DNA of 64,000 nucleotides, taken from assembly GCF_011752815.1 (NCBI RefSeq), contig NZ_VWWV01000001.1, forward strand, positions 1,302,001 to 1,366,000, given 5' to 3'. Below the pieces are notes generated by a model, which worked only from the letters and a program-made list of their open reading frames with translations, was not told the origin of the DNA and searched no databases. Each line of letters begins with the position of its first letter. Positions within the stretch are counted from its first letter, which is position 1. Positions 9,203-18,356 of the stretch are shown one piece after another. The stretch is from Enterobacter sp. Cy-643 (GTDB taxonomy: Bacteria; Pseudomonadota; Gammaproteobacteria; Enterobacterales; Enterobacteriaceae). The translations under genes were made by a program, and so were the position numbers.

Positions 9203-10602
9203 TAAAACTGTCGCATTTGTCGATCACGGCGCGCCTGACGCTCTACTTCTCCGTCACGATGGCCATCGTGCTTTATAGCGTGTCCGGCGTGCTTTATTCG
9301 ACCATGCGCCAGCAGCTCAACCATAAAGATGAGCTGGAGCTGCAAAGTTCTATCCAGTTCCAGCAGGAAATTGCCACGGCGATTGGCGAGCGGCAGGACA
9401 ACGGGGAGGAGTGGCAAACCGAGCTGCTGGAGTCCGTGGTGCGGCAGGAGCGCCTGTCGCTGCGCATCTTCAGCCCGGAAGGCAAGGTGTACGCGCAGTC
9501 CAACAATATGGTTATTCCGGAGCAGGACTTTCCGCTGCCGGGCCCCGGTTTTAGCTACCGGGAATGGCATTATCGCGCCGGGGATATCCGGCAAAAATAC
9601 TTAATTACCTCCACGCTGTTCACCCTGAAAAATAACCAGAAATGGCTGGTGCAGGCGGCGCTCAACGTCTCCGGCAACAATGAAATCATCAACACTTATT
9701 ACAAGCGAATGCAGTTTTTTGCCGCGCTGGCGATCCTGCTATTTGCGGCCTTTGGCTGGTGGCTTGCCCGAAGGGGATTAGCGCCGCTGCGCACCATCAC
9801 CACCGAAATTGAGAAAATTCACGCCAACGATCTGCATACCCGGATCCTGGATCAGCGCTGGCCGCCGGAGCTGAACGCGCTGGCGGCGTCGTTTGACCGC
9901 ATGATGATGCGCCTTGAAGCCTCGTTCCATCAGCTAAACCGCTTTTCCTCGGACATTGCCCACGAGCTGCGCGGGCCGATCAATAACCTGATCTCGGCCG
10001 CCAGCGTTATTCAGACCAAAGACCGCAGCGCCGTGGAGTACCAGGAGACGCTGGCCGCCATCGTTGAAGAGGGTGAGCGACTTTCGCGGATGATCTCCTC
10101 CATGCTGTTCCTTGCCAGGGCAGATAACAGCCGCGAAGTGTTGAATGCCGAATGGCTTAGCAGCGCCCATGAATTCGACAGGCTGATTGGTTTCTACGAC
10201 ATTCTGGCGGAAGAAAAAGAGATCGCCCTCGAAAGCCGGGGAGACGTTTCATTCTATGCTGACCCGCAGCTTATCCAGCGGGCGCTCTCAAATTTGCTCT
10301 CTAATGCCCTGCGCCACACGCATGAAAAAGGGCATATCACGCTCAGCGCAAAAATTGCCGATGAACGGGTGGTATTAAGCGTGAGTGATGATGGAGAAGG
10401 TATCAAACCTGAACATTTGCCGCTGATTTTTGATCGCTTTTTCCGGGGAGAAGCCTCCCGCAGCGCCACGGAAAACACCGGGCTGGGGCTGGCGATTGTA
10501 AAAACCATTGCGGAACTGCACGGCGGCAAAATCAGCGTAGTCAGCGAGCCCGGGCGCGGCAGCACGTTTACGCTGTCATTGCCGCTGCACGACAAAGCCT
10601 GA
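9199..10602 (+). CDS. Sensor histidine kinase, heavy-metal-sensor (CusS-like) type
   Basis: The 467-aa product has an N-terminal helix (~15-37), a periplasmic sensor loop, a second helix (~171-189, [21 protein letters not shown]) and a HAMP segment. The dimerisation domain has H255 in the box [11 protein letters not shown], and the ATPase domain has N ([12 protein letters not shown]), G1 (SDDGEGI), F (IFDRFFRG) and G2 (TGLGLAIV) boxes. The usual HELRTP or HELRSP is HELRGP here. The domain order and the D-x-R-W-P-x-E-L motif after HAMP ([19 protein letters not shown]) match CusS-type kinases. It partners the response regulator it overlaps. The signal is unknown; the linked pump suggests a toxic compound or envelope damage rather than copper alone. 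Confidence 0.93.
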   Translation: MIKLSHLSITARLTLYFSVTMAIVLYSVSGVLYSTMRQQLNHKDELELQSSIQFQQEIATAIGERQDNGEEWQTELLESVVRQERLSLRIFSPEGKVYAQSNNMVIPEQDFPLPGPGFSYREWHYRAGDIRQKYLITSTLFTLKNNQKWLVQAALNVSGNNEIINTYYKRMQFFAALAILLFAAFGWWLARRGLAPLRTITTEIEKIHANDLHTRILDQRWPPELNALAASFDRMMMRLEASFHQLNRFSSDIAHELRGPINNLISAASVIQTKDRSAVEYQETLAAIVEEGERLSRMISSMLFLARADNSREVLNAEWLSSAHEFDRLIGFYDILAEEKEIALESRGDVSFYADPQLIQRALSNLLSNALRHTHEKGHITLSAKIADERVVLSVSDDGEGIKPEHLPLIFDRFFRGEASRSATENTGLGLAIVKTIAELHGGKISVVSEPGRGSTFTLSLPLHDKA

Positions 10603-10793
10603 GTAACGCAGAATAATCTCTTTTGGCAGGAACAATATTACGCGGCATGAGTCTCAGTGACTTAACAGGTAGCCTTTTGTGCCGACCTGACTAAAATCCA
10701 AACAGATGAAACGTGTTTAGCTCCAGTAGAGACTGGGGCGTTCACTATGAGTTTCTGGGATCGCCGCTTTTATTGTTATGGAAAACCTGCTCA

Positions 10794-11981
10794 ATGTTAT
10801 CGAAATACTTATCTCGCCGTGCCATTGCCGTGGCCGCGGCGTCGATCATCGCCCTCATCATCGCTCTGTTCTTCTTCCTCAGAAGCCCGGATGTACCCGA
10901 CTATGTCACGGCTCCCGTACGCAAGGGCGATATCGAAAACGCTGTCCTGGCCACCGGGCGAATTGATGCTATCGAACGCGTTAACGTCGGGGCGCAGGTT
11001 TCAGGCCAGGTCAAGTCGCTCAAAGTGAAGCTGGGCGACCATGTCACCAAAGGGCAGTCCATTGCCGACATTGATGATGTGCCCCAGCGTAACGACCTGC
11101 GTAACGCCGAAGCCGCGCTCAATGTGGTCAAAGCCGAACTACAGGCTAAGCAAGCGCTCCTGAAACAGTCTGAGTTGCGGTTCAAACGCCAGCGGCAAAT
11201 GCTGAGCGAGGACGCCAGTTCGCGCGAAGATTTTGAGTCTGCGGAAGCCACGCTTGCCACCACGCGGGCAGAATTGCTGTCTCTGAATGCCCGGCTGGTC
11301 CAGGCGCAAATCGAAGTAGATAAGAAAACCGTCGATCTGGGCTATACCCGTGTCGTTGCGCCAATGGACGGCGTCGTTATTGCCGTGGTCACGCAGCAGG
11401 GGCAGACGGTGAACTCCAGCCAGAGTGCGCCGACGATTATCAAGCTGGCTCGTCTCGATGTGATGACCATCAAAGCACAGATCTCTGAGGCCGATATTAC
11501 CCGTATTTCTCCGGGGCAAAAGGCCCGTTTCACGATTTTCTCTGAGCCGGACAAGCACTATGACGCGACGCTGCGCACCGTTGAGCTGGCGCCGGAATCG
11601 GTCATGAAAGATGACTCTCTTGCCGGGAGCAGTACGGCATCAGGGTCTGGCACCTCAAATGCTTCCGTTTACTACAACGCGCTGCTCGACGTGCCTAATC
11701 CGGAAAATCGGCTGCGTATTGCCATGACGGCACAGGTCACGCTGCTGGCCGGTGAAGCCAAAGATGCGCTGCTGGTCCCGATTCAGGCGGTACGTAAAGG
11801 CGAAAACAACAGGCAAGAGGTACAGGTGCTGACCGCTGACGGCAAGCTGGAGACCCGAGAGGTGAAAACCGGGATCACCAACAGCGTCGATATTCAGATC
11901 CTCGAAGGGCTAAACGTCGGGGAAAATGTCGTGCTGTCACAGCCGGGTGAGAAAGCGCCTGGGGAAGGGTTTGTGCTGTGA
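10794..11981 (+). CDS. MacA-like periplasmic adaptor of a tripartite ABC efflux system
   Basis: The 395-aa product begins with a membrane anchor (~10-30, AIAVAAASIIALIIALFFFL). The MacA-type body follows: YVTAPVRKGDIENAVLATGRIDAIERVNVGAQVSGQ (split by domain boundary), GDHVTKGQSIADID, a long helical hairpin (~105-185), LGYTRVVAPMDGVVIAVVTQQGQTV, and the IPIQAV-like C-terminal barrel. It resembles E. coli MacA and Pseudomonas PvdR. ATG 10794 was chosen because the anchor follows directly; a GTG at 10713 would add 27 untypical residues. It overlaps the macB-like gene (GTGA). The adaptor stimulates the ATPase and connects it to an outer-membrane duct. Confidence 0.9.
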   Translation: MLSKYLSRRAIAVAAASIIALIIALFFFLRSPDVPDYVTAPVRKGDIENAVLATGRIDAIERVNVGAQVSGQVKSLKVKLGDHVTKGQSIADIDDVPQRNDLRNAEAALNVVKAELQAKQALLKQSELRFKRQRQMLSEDASSREDFESAEATLATTRAELLSLNARLVQAQIEVDKKTVDLGYTRVVAPMDGVVIAVVTQQGQTVNSSQSAPTIIKLARLDVMTIKAQISEADITRISPGQKARFTIFSEPDKHYDATLRTVELAPESVMKDDSLAGSSTASGSGTSNASVYYNALLDVPNPENRLRIAMTAQVTLLAGEAKDALLVPIQAVRKGENNRQEVQVLTADGKLETREVKTGITNSVDIQILEGLNVGENVVLSQPGEKAPGEGFVL

Positions 11982-13918
11982 GTAACATCATCGAGCTAAA
12001 GGGCATTAGCCGGACCTACGGCAACGGCGGCCAGGCGCTAACCGTCCTGAAAAATATCAATTTGACCATCGCCGCCGGGGAAATGGTGGCGATCATCGGT
12101 GCATCAGGTTCGGGTAAGTCGACCCTGATGAATATCATGGGCTGTCTCGACGTGCCCGACAGCGGCGATTACTACATTGGCGGGCAAAACGCCGCCCAGC
12201 TTTCGCCGGATGAGCTGGCCCGGGTTCGGCGGGAGCATATCGGCTTTATCTTCCAGCGCTACCACCTGATGCCTGACCTTAGCGCGCTGGGCAACGTTGA
12301 GATCCCCGCTATTTATGCCAACACCGAGCGTGACAAGCGCCGGCTGCGCGCCGCCGCACTGCTTGGCAGGCTTGGGCTCGAAGGCCGCGAGCACCATAAG
12401 CCCGGCGAGCTTTCTGGCGGCCAGCAGCAGCGCGTCAGTATTGCCCGCTCGTTGATCAATGGCGGGGAGATTATTCTGGCCGATGAGCCGACCGGCGCGC
12501 TGGATTCTCAGTCAGGTCAGGAGGTGTTAGCCATCCTGAGCGAACTTAACCAGCGTGGTCATACGGTCGTGATGGTGACCCACGACATGAAAGTGGCCCG
12601 GCACGCTCAGCGCATTATCGAACTGCGGGACGGCGAAATCATCGCCGACAGCGGCAGTAAGGTCACCGCCACGCAAAATTTGCCGCCGCCTAATCGCACC
12701 CGCCAAAGCCGCTGGCAAAGTCTGCTCGACCGCACGCGTGAATCGCTGCAAATGGCGCTCAAAGCGATGAATGCGCATCGTTTACGCACCACGCTCACCA
12801 TGACCGGGATCATTTTCGGTATTGCCGCCGTTGTGACCGTCGTGGCACTGGGCGAGGGCGCGAAGCAAAAGACGCTGGAGAATATTAAAGATCTGGGCAC
12901 CAACGTGGTGAGTATCTATCCCGGACGAGATTTCTTTGATGACAGCATTGAGGGCATTCGTACTCTGGTGCCGGCTGACGCAGAGGCTTTGGCAAAGCAG
13001 GGATTTGTCGACAGCGTAAGCCCGGAGGTAAGCGCCTCAGACAACATTCGTTTTCTGGGTAAGTCTGCAACCGCGTCTATCAACGGCGTCGGGAGAGATC
13101 ACTTCCGCGTTAATGGCATTCAGCTTCTGGAAGGGTCCACCTTCAGGGACGATCGTAATGCCCTGCAGGAAGTGATTATTGATGAAAACGCCCGCAAAGC
13201 GCTGTTTGACGCTGCCGGACTACAGGCGCTGGGGCAAATTGTTTTTCTTGGTTCCGTGCCGGCAAGGGTGGTGGGCATTGCCCAAAGCAATAACCGGAGC
13301 TACGCGCCAAACCGCATTACCGTGTGGATGCCCTACAGCACGGTGATGTACCGTATGGTAGGCAAACCGGTGCTGACCAGCATCAGCGTCCGGCTAAAAG
13401 ACAATGTGGCAAACGAAGCGGCGGTGAGCGCTATCTCCCAGCTACTTACTCAGCGCCACGGCGTAAAAGATTTCCAGCTCTATAACTTCGAACAGATCAG
13501 AAAATCAATCGAACGCACGTCGATGACCTTCAGCATTTTAATTCTGATGGTAGCCTGCATTTCGCTGATGATCGGCAGTATCGGCGTGATGAACATCATG
13601 CTGGTATCGGTCACCGAACGAACCCATGAAATCGGCGTGCGTATGGCGGTAGGCGCGCGGCGGAGCGACATCATGCAGCAGTTTATGATTGAAGCCGTAC
13701 TGGTTTGCCTGATTGGCGGCGCGTTAGGTATTGCGCTGTCGTACGCTGCCGGAGCGCTATTTACCGCCCTGGCAGGCGGGATGTTCACGGCTATTTATTC
13801 GTGGCAGGCCGCCGCTGTCGCGTTTTTCTGTTCAACGTTAATCGGCATGATCTTCGGTTATCTCCCCGCCCGCAAAGCGGCAAGGATGGACCCGGTCGTT
13901 TCACTGGCCAGCGAGTAA
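11978..13918 (+). CDS. MacB-like ABC transporter (ATPase fused to permease)
   Basis: The 646-aa product has an N-terminal ABC ATPase (~1-235) with Walker [10 protein letters not shown], signature LSGGQQQR, Walker B IILADEP and the H-loop VTHD. A membrane helix near 270-295, a large periplasmic domain (~300-515) and three C-terminal helices follow (~525-640), with the FtsX/MacB motifs [31 protein letters not shown]. Length and order equal E. coli MacB (648 aa). It drives export of periplasmic substrates (macrolides, toxins, or siderophores in PvdT) by mechanotransmission. A GTG start overlapping the adaptor stop is the only reasonable start. Its operon carries its own outer-membrane factor, as in pvdRT-opmQ of pseudomonads. 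Confidence 0.93.
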   Translation: MSNIIELKGISRTYGNGGQALTVLKNINLTIAAGEMVAIIGASGSGKSTLMNIMGCLDVPDSGDYYIGGQNAAQLSPDELARVRREHIGFIFQRYHLMPDLSALGNVEIPAIYANTERDKRRLRAAALLGRLGLEGREHHKPGELSGGQQQRVSIARSLINGGEIILADEPTGALDSQSGQEVLAILSELNQRGHTVVMVTHDMKVARHAQRIIELRDGEIIADSGSKVTATQNLPPPNRTRQSRWQSLLDRTRESLQMALKAMNAHRLRTTLTMTGIIFGIAAVVTVVALGEGAKQKTLENIKDLGTNVVSIYPGRDFFDDSIEGIRTLVPADAEALAKQGFVDSVSPEVSASDNIRFLGKSATASINGVGRDHFRVNGIQLLEGSTFRDDRNALQEVIIDENARKALFDAAGLQALGQIVFLGSVPARVVGIAQSNNRSYAPNRITVWMPYSTVMYRMVGKPVLTSISVRLKDNVANEAAVSAISQLLTQRHGVKDFQLYNFEQIRKSIERTSMTFSILILMVACISLMIGSIGVMNIMLVSVTERTHEIGVRMAVGARRSDIMQQFMIEAVLVCLIGGALGIALSYAAGALFTALAGGMFTAIYSWQAAAVAFFCSTLIGMIFGYLPARKAARMDPVVSLASE

Positions 13919-13921
13919 CCT

Positions 13922-15292
13922 ATGAAAATTTTATCACCTTTGGCTTTGTGCCTCTCTGCCGCGCTCAGCGCAGGCTGTGCAAATACGCTTAAAAGCGACT
14001 ATCACGCTCCGGAAGTACGCTATCCCGCCAGTTGGGACAAGGGCGATGCTACCGGCGACCTGGCCCCGTTTGACTGGAAAGCGTTTAACGATCCCCACCT
14101 GGATAACTGGCTGCGCCAGGTCATGGCCAGCAATAACGATGTCGCGATTGCCGTACTGCGGGTGTACCGGGCGAGACTCGACGCGGAAAGCGTCGGTATC
14201 ACCCACGATCCCGGGCTAAAAGGTTCACTGGGCGTAGACGGGAAAAATCAGCTCAATAACGCGTCCGGCTGGACAAAAAGCAGCGCCGCGAGTCTCAGCA
14301 CCAGCTATGAGATTGATCTCTGGGGGAAAATAGCCCGTCAGCGCGATGCGGCTGAGTGGGCAAGTCATGCCAGCGAAGAAGATTTACGCGCCGCGCGCCT
14401 GACGCTGCTTTCAGAGGCCAGCAATAATTACTGGCGCATTGGCTTTGTGAACCAACAAATCAATGTCCTCCTACAGAGCATCGGCTATGCAAAAGAAACG
14501 CTTCGCCTTGCCGGGGCTCGTTATCGTGCAGGAGGTGCTTCCGCGCTGGATGTTGTGGACGCGCAGCAAAGTTTACTCGCGCAGGAGAATCGGCTCACTG
14601 GATTGCAGCGAGAGCGCCTGCAGGTTCTGAATCAGCAGGCCGTTTTGCTGGGTACCGCTCCGGGCAGCTCAGTGGTTGAGCCTACAAAATTGCCCAACGG
14701 CCCTCTGCCGCAGGTTAACGCGAACATTCCTGCCAGCGTACTGATGCATCGGCCCGATATCAGCGCGCAAGAGTGGCGGGTGCGGGAAGCCCTGGCCAAT
14801 GTTGATATACGGCGCACCGAATACTATCCCGCATTCACCCTGACGGGATCGCTTGGTACCGGCAGTAGCTCGCTGCTAAACGTGCTGCATAATCCCCTCG
14901 CTTCCGTTGGCGCAAGTCTGACGCTGCCGTTCCTGGAATGGCGGCAGCGGGGCGTGGAGGTGAAAATTGCCCGAAACGATTACGAGCAGCGGGTGCTGGC
15001 GTTTAAACAGTCGCTTTATAAAGCGATGAGCAGCCTTGAAGACGAACTCTCCCTGCACAATCAATTACTGGCGCAAGAGATAAGGCTCCGGGAAGGGCTT
15101 GAGCTGGCGCGTAAATCAGAGCGCTTAAATGAAGTGCGCTACCGTCAGGGCGCGGCACGTATTTCATTCTGGCTGGATGCCCAGGAAAAACGCCGCCAGG
15201 CAGAACTGTTGCTGGATGAAAACCGTTTCAACCAGTTCCAGAATCTGGCAAAAATTTATCTCGAGTTTGGCGGGTCGTCTACTTTCCCCTAA
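13922..15292 (+). CDS. NodT-family outer-membrane efflux lipoprotein
   Basis: The 456-aa product starts with a lipoprotein signal peptide (MKILSPLALCLSAALSAGC, lipidated Cys likely C19; the residue at -3 is Ser, slightly off consensus). Two repeated OEP halves follow, with typical motifs YEIDLWGKIARQRDAAEWASHAS, RYRAGGASALDVVDAQQSLL, LMHRPDISAQEWRVREALANVDIRRTEYYPAFTLTGSLG and RYRQGAARISFWLDAQEKRRQAE. These are spread over residues ~115-450. Such proteins form trimeric outer-membrane ducts for tripartite pumps. It lies 3 bases after the MacB gene and ends the operon before a strong terminator. It could also serve the RND pump upstream, which lacks a channel gene. The OpmQ/CusC/MdtP family is meant; the exact subgroup is uncertain. 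Confidence 0.92.
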   Translation: MKILSPLALCLSAALSAGCANTLKSDYHAPEVRYPASWDKGDATGDLAPFDWKAFNDPHLDNWLRQVMASNNDVAIAVLRVYRARLDAESVGITHDPGLKGSLGVDGKNQLNNASGWTKSSAASLSTSYEIDLWGKIARQRDAAEWASHASEEDLRAARLTLLSEASNNYWRIGFVNQQINVLLQSIGYAKETLRLAGARYRAGGASALDVVDAQQSLLAQENRLTGLQRERLQVLNQQAVLLGTAPGSSVVEPTKLPNGPLPQVNANIPASVLMHRPDISAQEWRVREALANVDIRRTEYYPAFTLTGSLGTGSSSLLNVLHNPLASVGASLTLPFLEWRQRGVEVKIARNDYEQRVLAFKQSLYKAMSSLEDELSLHNQLLAQEIRLREGLELARKSERLNEVRYRQGAARISFWLDAQEKRRQAELLLDENRFNQFQNLAKIYLEFGGSSTFP

Positions 15293-15355
15293 ATCTTGCT
15301 AACTAATTCTCCCCAAACAGAAAACGGTTTTTCTTTAGCGGATGCTCGTTTAAAG

Positions 15356-15388
15356 TTTTGCTGGCTGAACGGGGTTCAGCCAGCAAAA
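15356..15388 (+). terminator. Strong stem-loop terminator after the MacAB-OMF operon
   Basis: TTTTGCTGGCTGAAC (15356-15370) and its exact complement at 15374-15388 form a 15-bp stem with a GGG loop. The A/T ends give it intrinsic-terminator character on both strands. Confidence 0.75.
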
Positions 15389-15427
15389 TAATAAACAACC
15401 GTTTATTTTATGGGGAAGGGTGAAGAC

Positions 15428-15529
15428 ATGCGTGTGTCAGATTATATCAGGCTGTTATTTCTTGCCGCAGCATGGGGTGCCAGCTTCCTTTTTATGAAGA
15501 CTCCTTCTTTTGCCGTGAGCTACACATAA
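15428..15529 (+). pseudogene. 5' remnant of an EamA/DMT-family permease gene
   Basis: ATG 15428 opens a 33-codon frame, MRVSDYIRLLFLAAAWGASF, then LFMKTPSFAVSYT and a stop. The first ~25 residues are a typical first helix of an EamA/drug-metabolite transporter (AAAWGASFLFMK). After that the frame runs into foreign sequence. The matching C-terminal end of such a permease is found at about 17060-17280 in the same orientation, so one gene was split and its central ~190 codons lost. Confidence 0.7.
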
Positions 15530-15675
15530 TCCATTTGCTGGCCTTTGTCAAAACCAGGCAGGCTATAAAGTGCGAATTTTTCTGCATCAGTTAAAACAGA
15601 GAGCCTTTTGCCTTTATCCCCATTCCATGGGATGTCATCCTGCCCTCGTACCAAATATATCCGTAAGGGGATCGC
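15520..15675 (-). pseudogene. Tn3-family transposase N-terminal fragment (DUF4158-like)
   Basis: The open stretch on the minus strand reads ...PLRIYLVRGQDDIPWNGD, then KRLSVLTDAEKFALYSLPGF, then DKGQQMDYV and a TAG at 15520-15522. The part from RLSVLTDAEKFALYSLPGF on resembles the start of Tn3-type TnpA proteins (LTEAE..ALY.LP.F). No start codon in frame is evident and the protein ends after ~50 residues, so it is a relic. Its end overlaps the last codons of the permease remnant, marking the left edge of the insertion. Family assignment is from memory of motifs and moderately sure. Confidence 0.45.
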
Positions 15676-15797
15676 TTAGCGGGCAGTAAAAATTAAAATT
15701 GCGCATTAGAGAAAATCTCTGCTAATGTTCTTCACATCACTGTTACGGTATCAATCTCTTCCATTGCCCCTTAAAAGTACATATTTCTGACACAAAT

Positions 15798-15993
15798 ACG
15801 CATTGGCTATGCCCGTTGCTCTACCGACAAACAGTAGTTGACCGCACAGCAGGAGTCGCTGGTGAAACCCGGAGTCTCCCCGGACCAGATTTCTTGATAA
15901 AGGGTTGACGGGGTCAAACCGGCAAAATCCGGCCTGGACCAGGCGCTGGTAGCGGTTAGTAGGGGTGACACATTCGTTGTCCCCAAGCCTTAG
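15798..15993 (+). pseudogene. Serine resolvase/invertase (TnpR-like) relic
   Basis: In one frame the sequence reads RIGYARCSTDKQ, a TAG, LTAQQESLVKPGVSPDQIS, two stops, and KGLTGSNRQNP. A frameshift then leads to SGLDQALVAVSRGDTFVVPK. These are in order the RIGYARxSTxxQ start with the catalytic serine, the LTAQ..AL helix, the GLTGxNRxRPGL loop and the GDTxVVxKL block of small serine recombinases. The family normally runs ~185-200 aa. Here only the first ~65 residues survive, with three in-frame stops and one frameshift, and the ATG appears as ATA. It is clearly dead. Confidence 0.7.
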
Positions 15994-16022
15994 CTTCTAA
16001 TCTGGATATCGAGAGGTTTAAA

Positions 16023-16823
16023 ATGTACGCTTACAAAAATGAATCGCTTACTGCAAAAAAAAGTCTGATAAAAGCACGCATGATGATGAAAATATTCCTA
16101 TGTCCTTAAAGGATATAGCAAAAAACGCCGTGAAAGATTTTAACTATTTTAACACTAAAGATGTCATAGAATTTATGGGGGGGATTAGAGAGTTACGTGG
16201 ACAACGTAATGCTCATGCTACACAAAAAGCTGATGAAAGTATTTCTAGTTACAAATCAAAGCCATTACCTTTAACGCTATCAAAACTCGCTAATATTATT
16301 TCTAACCGTACTAAAAATTACCAGGCTGATTACGTTAAAGATTTTTCTGGCCTAGGAATGAATTCCACGCGATCCGGACTTTTAGGCGTACCAGTTCGTG
16401 GTGAGAGCGAATGGTTTCAGCCAGTGTTAGAGCATGATGCCGATAATAATGAAATGGTTTTCAGAACAATGTCTGAGACTGATTATGAGCATCTTTTAAA
16501 CGAGAAAAAAATTAATCGGGACGTCCGAAACTTCAATTTCTCCCGCAATAGCTTATTCATTGAAATATAATGGTACTCTTGTCCAGTTCACTTTAAAACC
16601 TGGGGCATGGGCGAAAATTAGAGAGATTGCATTGGTAACAAATAAAGGAGACTTAAACTTCTTCCCTGACTTACCTTTTAAAAAAGGTGACTGGGTTGAT
16701 GAACATGCAAAATTTAAAAAAGAGAGTAACCAAATAACCACTCAAGTTGGGAAGGGTAAAGCACTTGATATTTTTAATGAAAATATCATAGGATTTCGTA
16801 AGATTTACAGAAAAACCATTTGA
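16023..16823 (+). pseudogene. Polymorphic-toxin-like gene, out of frame at two poly-A tracts
   Basis: ATG 16023 has a GAGAGG ribosome site six bases before it. The first frame (MYAYKNESLTAKK) ends after 28 codons. If the 8-A tract at 16055-16062 had nine A, it would continue as KSDKSTHDDENIP into the frame that stays open to 16570. If the 7-A tract at 16505-16511 had six A, that frame would pass from LLNEKK into LIGTSETSISPAIAYSLKYN and on to 16823. The joined product would be ~265 aa. Its last ~110 residues (FRTMSETDYEHLL, GTSETSISPAIAYS, LVQFTLKPGAWAKI, GKALDIFNENIIGF) resemble C-terminal domains of CdiA/Rhs-type toxins, possibly ADP-ribosyltransferase-like; this is from memory and unproven. 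The DNA is far richer in A/T than its neighbours. No immunity gene is recognisable. Confidence 0.55.
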
Positions 16824-17059
16824 TTTTAGAGCGGGGTTGCGATAGCGCAATTTCTGTATGTTATTTTCTACTCGTTCACATCATTATATTGCCGCAATGA
16901 TGTATACTTGGCATAAATATGATTCTGCATATTTCATGTACAGTTATTGCAAGGCGGTTGTGACAATATAAATGAATTTGGCAGGTTGTGGGTAACACCT
17001 CTCTGTTCTGATAGATTAGGGGTTGTACGCCAGAATCCCAGAAAATTTCGTCACAATTG

Positions 17060-17280
17060 TCGATATCGGGCCATTACGCAGCCTCACGGTGACTTTTCTC
17101 ATTCCACCGTTTGGTGTGCTGTGGGGCTACCTCATTTTGCACGAAACCATCAGCGAAGCGTTTATCATCGGGGCAGTCATTGTTTGTTTCTCCGTCTGGC
17201 TGGTGAATGCTCACAGTAAAAAGTTAACCCAGGCACCGACTGCGAATAATTGTGGTTATACTAGCCGCGGGCCCGGATAA
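17060..17280 (+). pseudogene. 3' remnant of the EamA/DMT-family permease gene
   Basis: The frame reads DIGPLRSLTVTFLIPPFGV, LWGYLILHETISEAFIIGA and VIVCFSVWLVNAHSKK before a stop at 17278-17280. IGPLRSLTVTFLIPxFGxLWGxLxLxE is the typical ninth/tenth helix region of EamA permeases. The frame is open back to about 17023 but the sequence upstream is not permease-like, so the junction lies between about 17023 and 17065. It pairs with the remnant at 15428-15529. Confidence 0.7.
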
Positions 17281-17310
17281 GTTTTCCGGGTCGTCGGTTA
17301 AGGAAAAACG

Positions 17311-17661
17311 ATGAAACGAGAAGCGCTGTTCGCGGCGGTATTTGAGAAGTATCAGGTCGAGCCGGACTACCCGTGGGATAAATTTAAGGATTACGCCGTG
17401 CTGCGCCATCGCTATAAGCGTAAATGGTTTGGCGTGGTGCTGAGTATTTCAGCCGCAAAGCTGGGGCTGGAAAGCGATGAAGTCGTCGATATCCTCAACG
17501 TGAAAGTGATGCCCGGTGCCGTTGGTTCACTGAGAATGCAGTCGGGTATTTTACCTGCTTATCATATGAATAAAGAGCACTGGGTAACGGTATTGATTGA
17601 GAAAGTATCGGATGAATTAATCCTCGGGCTTATCGACGAAAGCTTTAGCCTGACGCGTTAG
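17311..17661 (+). CDS. MmcQ/YjbR family protein
   Basis: The 116-aa product matches the YjbR/MmcQ fold family: YPWDKFKDYAVLRHRYKRKWFGVVLSI (in pieces), MPGAVGSLRMQSGILPAYHMNKEHWVTVLI and a C-terminal LIDESFSLT. The fold is CyaY-like and is often annotated as DNA-binding, but the biochemical role is not established. AAGGAAAAA lies just before ATG 17311. It stands alone, convergent with the YhcH-like gene, and immediately right of the broken permease gene. Confidence 0.88.
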   Translation: MKREALFAAVFEKYQVEPDYPWDKFKDYAVLRHRYKRKWFGVVLSISAAKLGLESDEVVDILNVKVMPGAVGSLRMQSGILPAYHMNKEHWVTVLIEKVSDELILGLIDESFSLTR

Positions 17662-17671
17662 TTTTATTACC

Positions 17672-17702
17672 CCCGGACATAGCCTCAAACAGGCTGTCCG
17701 GG
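17672..17702. terminator. Hairpin between convergent genes
   Basis: CCCGGACA (17672-17679) and TGTCCGGG (17695-17702) pair, and inner GCCT/AGGC pairs extend the stem past a 2-base bulge. It is the probable shared terminator of the YjbR-like and YhcH-like genes. There is no strong T-run on either side. Confidence 0.45.
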
Positions 17703-17708
17703 CGCGTA

Positions 17709-18218
<510 letters not shown>

Positions 18219-18356
18219 TTAAATAACCACTCCCGGAGGGCAAAGACATTCATAAAATATAGAAATGTGATCTTCCTCACGCATTTAAATCATAAACAGT
18301 CTGACGGGATAATAAGTTGCTTCACATAACGTTTTTTAGGCTAATTTCTGTATATT

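Larger units (their letters stand above)
15500..17060. mobile_element. Decayed Tn3-like island replacing the middle of a permease gene
   Basis: The AT-rich segment between the two permease remnants holds a transposase-like fragment on the minus strand (15520-15675), a serine-resolvase relic on the plus strand (15798-15993) and a toxin-like gene (16023-16823). Divergent tnpA and tnpR are the usual Tn3-family arrangement. No intact terminal inverted repeats or target-site duplication could be found by eye, so the boundaries are approximate. The part from 16824 to about 17060 holds no gene I recognise. Confidence 0.55.

Noticed and set aside
10603-10793. Search for a response-regulator box before the MacA-like gene
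   Set aside because: No arm resembling TTGTCATTTT or its complement was found; co-regulation with the RND operon is not supported.
16858-16971. A 37-codon frame after the toxin-like gene, considered as an immunity gene
   Set aside because: No ribosome site, no recognisable family and odd composition rich in H/Y/M; likely chance in AT-rich DNA.
17014-17046. GGGGTTGTACGCCAG-type start resembling a Tn3 inverted repeat
   Set aside because: Its outer GGGG end faces the transposon relics, so the orientation is wrong for the right end of that element; similarity is partial.
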